In this document: piece after piece, positions 60,140 through 64,000 of the stretch
Position numbering within the stretch: the stretch's first letter is position 1
Layout of the letters: each line of letters starts with the position of its first letter
Source of the DNA: Molanna angustata
Taxonomy: Eukaryota; Arthropoda; Insecta; Trichoptera; Molannidae
Reading direction: 5' to 3'
Length of the DNA stretch: 64,000 nucleotides
Assembly: GCA_963576475.1 (NCBI GenBank)
Contig: OY754969.1
Span: 23,209,716 to 23,273,715 of the forward strand
Notes under the pieces: model-generated
What the model was told of the DNA's origin: nothing
Databases searched by the model: none
Seen by the model: only the letters and a program-made list of their open reading frames with translations
Program-made: the position numbers and the translations under genes

Positions 60140-60306
60140 CAGGGGGGCAAGACTGGTTCAATCGGCGAAATCAAAACCCTAGTGATTACCCATATCATGA
60201 ATATAATATCTTTAGATGTCATAGAACTCCATACGATAATTATATCCATGATATGGGTAATCACTTGGGTTTTGATTTCGCCGGTTGAACCAGACTTGCA
60301 CCCCAG
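60140..60306. mobile_element. MITE 'CAGGGGGGCAAG', empty copy
   Basis: 167 bp, CAGGGGGGCAAGACTGGTTC to AACCAGACTTGCACCCCAG. Arms of about 70 bp run through CAAAACCCTAGTGATTACCC / GGTAATCACTTGGGTTTTG. No coding capacity. It is the empty-site reference for 47804-48194. No clear target duplication. Confidence 0.9.
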
Positions 60307-60655
60307 ATTTCACATGTTTTTTATAAACAACATAGATAGGTACTTACCGATCTCCGTTTGCTAGAATTTCCTTATTCTTAAATTCATTTTATTCACGGAT
60401 TCAAAATCTTTTGAATAATACGTACAATCTTGTTACCTCATTAAAATTCCACCGAATTGGGGTTTATTTTTTTCTGGTTTGATCTTGTCAATGGGAAAAA
60501 AGGGGGAAAAAAGTTGAAACGAAAGTCCAGTTTTTCATTTGAAATATGCCCCGAGCAGTTGGGAATGTTGGAAAACCATGACTAACGGAAACGGAAGGAT
60601 GGTTTCACCGGAAACTCCGTTTTCACAATGGTATGTTTACGAGGATGGATACTCA
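60307..60655. other. Unique DNA, no gene seen
   Basis: 60430-60650 is GC-richer and single-copy in this window. Confidence 0.45.
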
Positions 60656-61714
60656 TCTTTATATATATAATTTTTCTGTACGTGTGTATGTCACTGAACT
60701 CTTCCTAAACGGCTGAACCGATTTTGATGAAATTTTTCGTATGTGTTTGTGTGAGACCCTGAATGGTTTTGATTTACAAATTAGAATTTCAAATAATAAT
60801 ATAATAAAAGGAAAATAAAAAATATGATATTTTATAACTATATTAGTTTTTTTCATCTGACAACACTAAGAAATCTGTCATTTTCGTCGTAGTTTGGAAA
60901 TTTTTATTTAAAGTTCTTTTCGCTCTGTTTCGTTATTATTCATATTTCAATTCGTGGACCATATATGCTTTATTGCAATTATATACGAAATGACAATCAA
61001 TCTAACCTCAATGTGTTTAGCGGCTCATCGAACAAGAAAATGTTAGATTTGTTCATTTCTACACAAGCATTTATGCCTAATTTATGGCATTAAAATGAAA
61101 TTTAAAAAAATAATGCATATGTATGTAAGTACTTGTTACAATTATTTATTCATTCATTTTTTTTCAATAAAAAAAAATATTAAATTATAATATATCGAAA
61201 TTCAGTGTCATCAATGTCATGTTGAAATAATAAAATATTTGGTCAAACACAAACTTCTAATCAAATTCATTTTGGTTATTCAAAATCACTGTCGGACGAC
61301 ATTTTTTACCGAAAAAAAATCAATTCAATATAAAAATACAAAAAATATAAAACAGTATATTTCAAAATATTCCTAATATTAAAAATGTACCGCAACATAA
61401 AAAAACAAGTATGGTAAAACTCAATCTTTCCATAACTTATCGTTAACGAACGCTTAATCGGTGGTCCGACCGTCGGTAAAGGCTATCGGTAAAATTTTAC
61501 CAAAATTTAACTAACGGATTGTTATAAGACGAAAAATAGAGCATTTGTATCAAATTTTGGTTTATTTGGTATAAAATCTAACTAACGGACGTTTATAAGA
61601 TCGGCCCTAAAGGTTTTCTGTACGATAGTCAAAAGGTTTCTATAAATATTTGATACATATATTTTTTTGTTTCACAAATAGTTCGGGCAGGACAACGTTT
61701 GTCGGGTCCGCTAG
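60656..61714 (+). mobile_element. Non-autonomous Helitron
   Basis: 5' end TCTTTATATATATAAT, then CACTGAACTCTTCCTAAACG, GCTGAACCGATTTTGATGAA, the widespread arthropod Helitron 5' module. 3' end GGACAACGTTTGTCGGG, GGTCCGCTAG, with a short GACAA/TTGTC hairpin just before the terminal CTAG. The flanks are A at the 5' side and T at the 3' side, the expected AT insertion site with no target duplication. It encodes no Rep/helicase and carries a SINE1 tail. Confidence 0.85.
61060..61160 (+). mobile_element. SINE family 1 tail inside the Helitron
   Basis: TCTACACAAGCATTTATGCC, ATGCATATGTATGTAAGTAC, TTGTTACAATTATTTATTCA follow the order of the SINE1 body. The head is missing. Confidence 0.6.
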
Positions 61715-62182
61715 TATAATATAATATGTTCGTATTCAACATGGCACAAAAAGTCAACGTATTAATAACGTTTACATATTATATTATTTTGACATTATGG
61801 TTTCATATTGGTATTTAAAAATTGAATTGAATATCGAATTCCTGGCTACCAATATTTTTTAGTAAAGTATACTCATAACGTAAAAATAATGTGCAAGGGA
61901 ATTGCTTTACAACACTTGTGGTCAACAAATAGATAATAGATTATATTGTAATACAAAAATTAATAAATTTCTGTATTTATTCCAAAAATCGTTGCCAACG
62001 AGAAATCCAAATACCCACTAATCCAATATATATATCGAAATTTTAAAATCTTAAATCTCAAAAGAACAAATTATAAAAAATCAAATATTTAAAATAATAT
62101 AATTTAAAATGGATGAAGAAATAAAACGACATGAACGATAATCACTACCACAACATCCATAATAATCATATTTTTCACTCAC
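61715..62182. other. AT-rich DNA, no gene seen
   Basis: Nothing supportable. If the exon at 62183-62233 is real, this is intron. Confidence 0.4.
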
Positions 62183-62233
62183 TTTCCTTAGACCTCGCTC
62201 TTTCGTTGCTGTCAAAAGCCGACCTCAACATAC
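62183..62233 (-). CDS. Candidate 51-bp symmetric micro-exon
   Basis: On the minus strand an acceptor TTTTTATTTTCAG precedes the segment and a strong donor GTGAGTGA follows. The 51 bases (17 codons) are open in only one of three frames, which reads MLRSAFDSNERARSKE with two bases before and one after. The exon is therefore symmetric and can be skipped without shifting frame. Its GC content is clearly above the surrounding AT-rich DNA. I do not recognise the peptide. If real, the window lies in large introns of a minus-strand gene; a chance pair of splice-like sites is the alternative. No other exon was found. Confidence 0.4.
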
Positions 62234-62595
62234 CTGAAAATAAAAAGAGAAACGTTATTGGTACAATAAAATAACACTAATTATATTAAATAAATTAAAA
62301 ATTTCACCCCAAAAAATTATCATTGTAAAAATGGACAAGTATCTAAAATTAGTTGTATCTAGTAGAAAAAAAAAGTTTGACACGAATCAAAAATTACAAA
62401 TAATTTCGATTTGATAAAGCAAATAATTTCGTTTTGTAAAAGAAAATAACTTGTTTTTGATAAAAAATTGATATGGCAAATTTTATAAGAATTCAATTAA
62501 AAATAGCAAATAAATGTATTGATTCTGACAAATTATTTCTAATTTTTCGATTGCTATTTCGCGATGGAATTCCATTATCAATATTATAAAATTAC
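62234..62595. other. AT-rich DNA, no gene seen
   Basis: Nothing supportable. Confidence 0.45.
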
Positions 62596-62689
62596 TTTAA
62601 AAAAAGTAACAACACAAATTTTTAACTTTACCACACTAATTTAAATTAGTGGAATAAAGTTAAAAATTTGTTTTGTAACTTATTTTTTT
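62596..62689. repeat. Palindrome next to the RTE-B fragment
   Basis: AGTAACAACACAAATTTTTA, ACTTTACCACACTAATTT turns back into AAATTAGTGGAATAAAGTTA, AAAATTTGTTTTGTAACTTA. Arms are about 44 bp with a few mismatches and almost no loop. Confidence 0.82.
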
Positions 62690-63003
62690 AAACGCCAGAC
62701 ACCTCTATCTTGACATACATGTTTTGCCTCATTTACATCCATGCATCGCGTCATACATGCTCTCCTATTATTCTGACTTCGTATATTACCATCTTTCAAA
62801 ATCTCATTTATATGATCATGCCAACTCTTTCTCGGGCGGCCACGACCTCTCATTCCACTCTTTTCAGCCTTGTATACTTTCTTTGTCAGGCGCTCATCAT
62901 TCATTCTCTCCACATGTCCGAACCATCGTAGTTTATTTACTTTCATTATATTCACAATATCTATTTCAATCTTGCATTCTCGTCTGATGTCCACATTCCT
63001 CAT
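62687..63003 (-). pseudogene. RTE-B reverse transcriptase C-terminus
   Basis: A minus-strand frame of about 107 codons reads VNKLRWFGHVERMNDERL, GRGRPRKSWHDHINEILK, RACMTRCMDVNEAKHVC. This is the conserved C-terminal tail of insect endonuclease/reverse-transcriptase polyproteins. The RT and endonuclease domains are missing and the terminal VLSAYPVRDMA is cut off, so both ends are truncated. Inverted copies of ATTATAAAATTACTTTAAAA flank the region. Confidence 0.88.
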
Positions 63004-63086
63004 TTTTTTAAAGTAATTTTATAATATCGATTCTGTCAAAGATAAAATAAAGTTAGGTAAAATTGTAATTTAATTGAAAAATAAAC

Positions 63087-63270
63087 TTAACAGTGTTATT
63101 TATAAAAATAAATTTGGTTCAATTGAACCCGGTTCAAAGTTTTATTCTGAAATTCAAATATTCTCATATAAAAATAAATAATTCTTCTATGAGAATATTT
63201 GAATTTCAGAATAAGACTTTGAACCGGGTTCAATTGAACCAATTTTATTTTTATAAATAACACCTGTTAA
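63087..63270. mobile_element. TTAA-flanked foldback MITE
   Basis: TTAA at 63087-63090 and 63267-63270 bounds inverted arms of about 78 bp: CAGTGTTATTTATAAAAATA, GGTTCAATTGAACCCGGTTC, TTCAAATATTCTCAT mirrored by ATGAGAATATTTGAA..AACACCTG. A TTAA duplication is the piggyBac hallmark. The CAGTGTT terminus differs from the usual CCCTTT-like one, so the superfamily is tentative. Confidence 0.82.
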
Positions 63271-63720
63271 ATGTAATATAACAAATGACAATACAATGAT
63301 GTATAATAAATGACAATAAAATATATGAACAACTTAGAAATGAACATTATTAAAAGCGATATTATTTTAAATCGATGTGAAACATTAGGTATGCCTATAT
63401 TTTAAACGTCAAAACAATAAAAGATTGAAAGTATGTAGTAATTTTGTCCCTAAATCACTTGGTAGCAGGCAACTCGCTAGTTAAGGGAGAGATCGTGTGT
63501 AACCCCCAAGTAAAATTTATAGCTCATAATTCGAATTATACAATATGTATAATGCAAAGCGTATTGACATACTGTTCTCTTACGGTACTCTAATTACACT
63601 AAAACATAGTATATAAATTATTTATGGAATGTTAATTATTTACAAGTGATTATTCATATGTCAAAATTTGAGCATGATTTATTAATTGTTTAAAAAGTAA
63701 TTGGACCTGATATATGAAAA
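63271..63720. other. AT-rich DNA, no gene seen
   Basis: Nothing supportable. Confidence 0.5.
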
Positions 63721-64000
63721 AACGAGTGGGTTGTAGCCAACGCTAAACTCCTCACTAACAAGTCATTCTATAAAGTATTCATATTTTGTATGAAAATTTT
63801 TCAGCATTTTCATGAATTGAGTTTGTTAAATTATTTTTTATTTAAATATTTTATTATGAATACTTGATAATTCTTCAATGCCATTTTATGAAAGTGATGT
63901 GCCTTTTTACCAATTTGAAAATAAAAATACGCTAAATACGCCGTACATAGTAACAGTACATAGCACACAGCACATAGCACACACAGACACACACACAGAT
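63721..64000 (+). repeat. 'GTGGGTTGTGG' repeat copy F, cut by window end
   Basis: AACGAGTGGGTTGTAGCCAA, ACTCCTCACTAACAAGTC, AATTCTTCAATGCCATTTTA, ACGCCGTACATAG and CACACACACAGAT; the 3' third lies outside the window. Confidence 0.88.

Overview
This window reads as AT-rich, intergenic or deep-intronic DNA from an insect. A moth or butterfly is most likely, judging from the decayed non-LTR retrotransposon tails, several tRNA-derived SINE families, the short TAGGTA/GGTACC runs and a Helitron ending in GGGTCCGCTAG. I find no intact host protein-coding gene. No open frame exceeds 162 codons, and the frames that resemble proteins are broken reverse-transcriptase C-termini or a broken THAP domain. 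The only candidate host coding sequence is a 51-bp symmetric micro-exon on the minus strand near 62.2 kb.

Layout. 0-16.5 kb: reverse-transcriptase tails (1-610, 1995-2130, 3219-3760, 15350-16078), tRNA-derived SINE family 3 (three minus-strand copies), a minisatellite (8.86-9.2 kb), a 1-kb inverted-terminal-repeat element (11.9-12.9 kb) whose internal CA tract has grown into a (GT)n microsatellite, and copies of an unclassified 'GTGGGTTGTGG' repeat. 16.5-32.7 kb: mostly unique AT-rich DNA with SINE family 1, two minisatellites, an RTE-like tail with a clear 15-bp target duplication (23.8-24.3 kb), and a short foldback copy. 33.0-40.2 kb: a 7.15-kb insertion bounded by perfect 12-bp inverted repeats and a perfect 8-bp target duplication, the hAT signature. 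It splits one copy of the GTGGGTTGTGG repeat and now holds a nest of other elements. 41.2-46.7 kb: palindromes, a complete 0.94-kb element, and a 2.6-kb foldback structure with arms of about 545 bp ending in a perfect 123-bp inverted repeat. 47-64 kb: a SINE nested in a MITE (with an empty paralogue at 60.1 kb), more reverse-transcriptase fragments, a Helitron, a TTAA-flanked foldback MITE, the micro-exon candidate and a repeat copy cut by the window end.

The most interesting signal is the foldback family (28.5, 36.4-37.0 and 43.2-45.8 kb). It has long inverted arms built from direct repeats of about 510-540 bp. One copy lies directly downstream of a decayed two-exon THAP domain. THAP-containing transposases plus long foldback ends are the combination known from Galileo in the P-element superfamily, so I propose a Galileo-like lineage here. 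The THAP sequence and the repeats are visible; the transposase link is inference.

Nesting gives relative ages: the GTGGGTTGTGG repeat is older than the hAT-like and LINE insertions into it; the CAGGGGGG MITE is older than SINE1; and the 1-kb elements are older than the RTE-like tail and SINE2 inside them.
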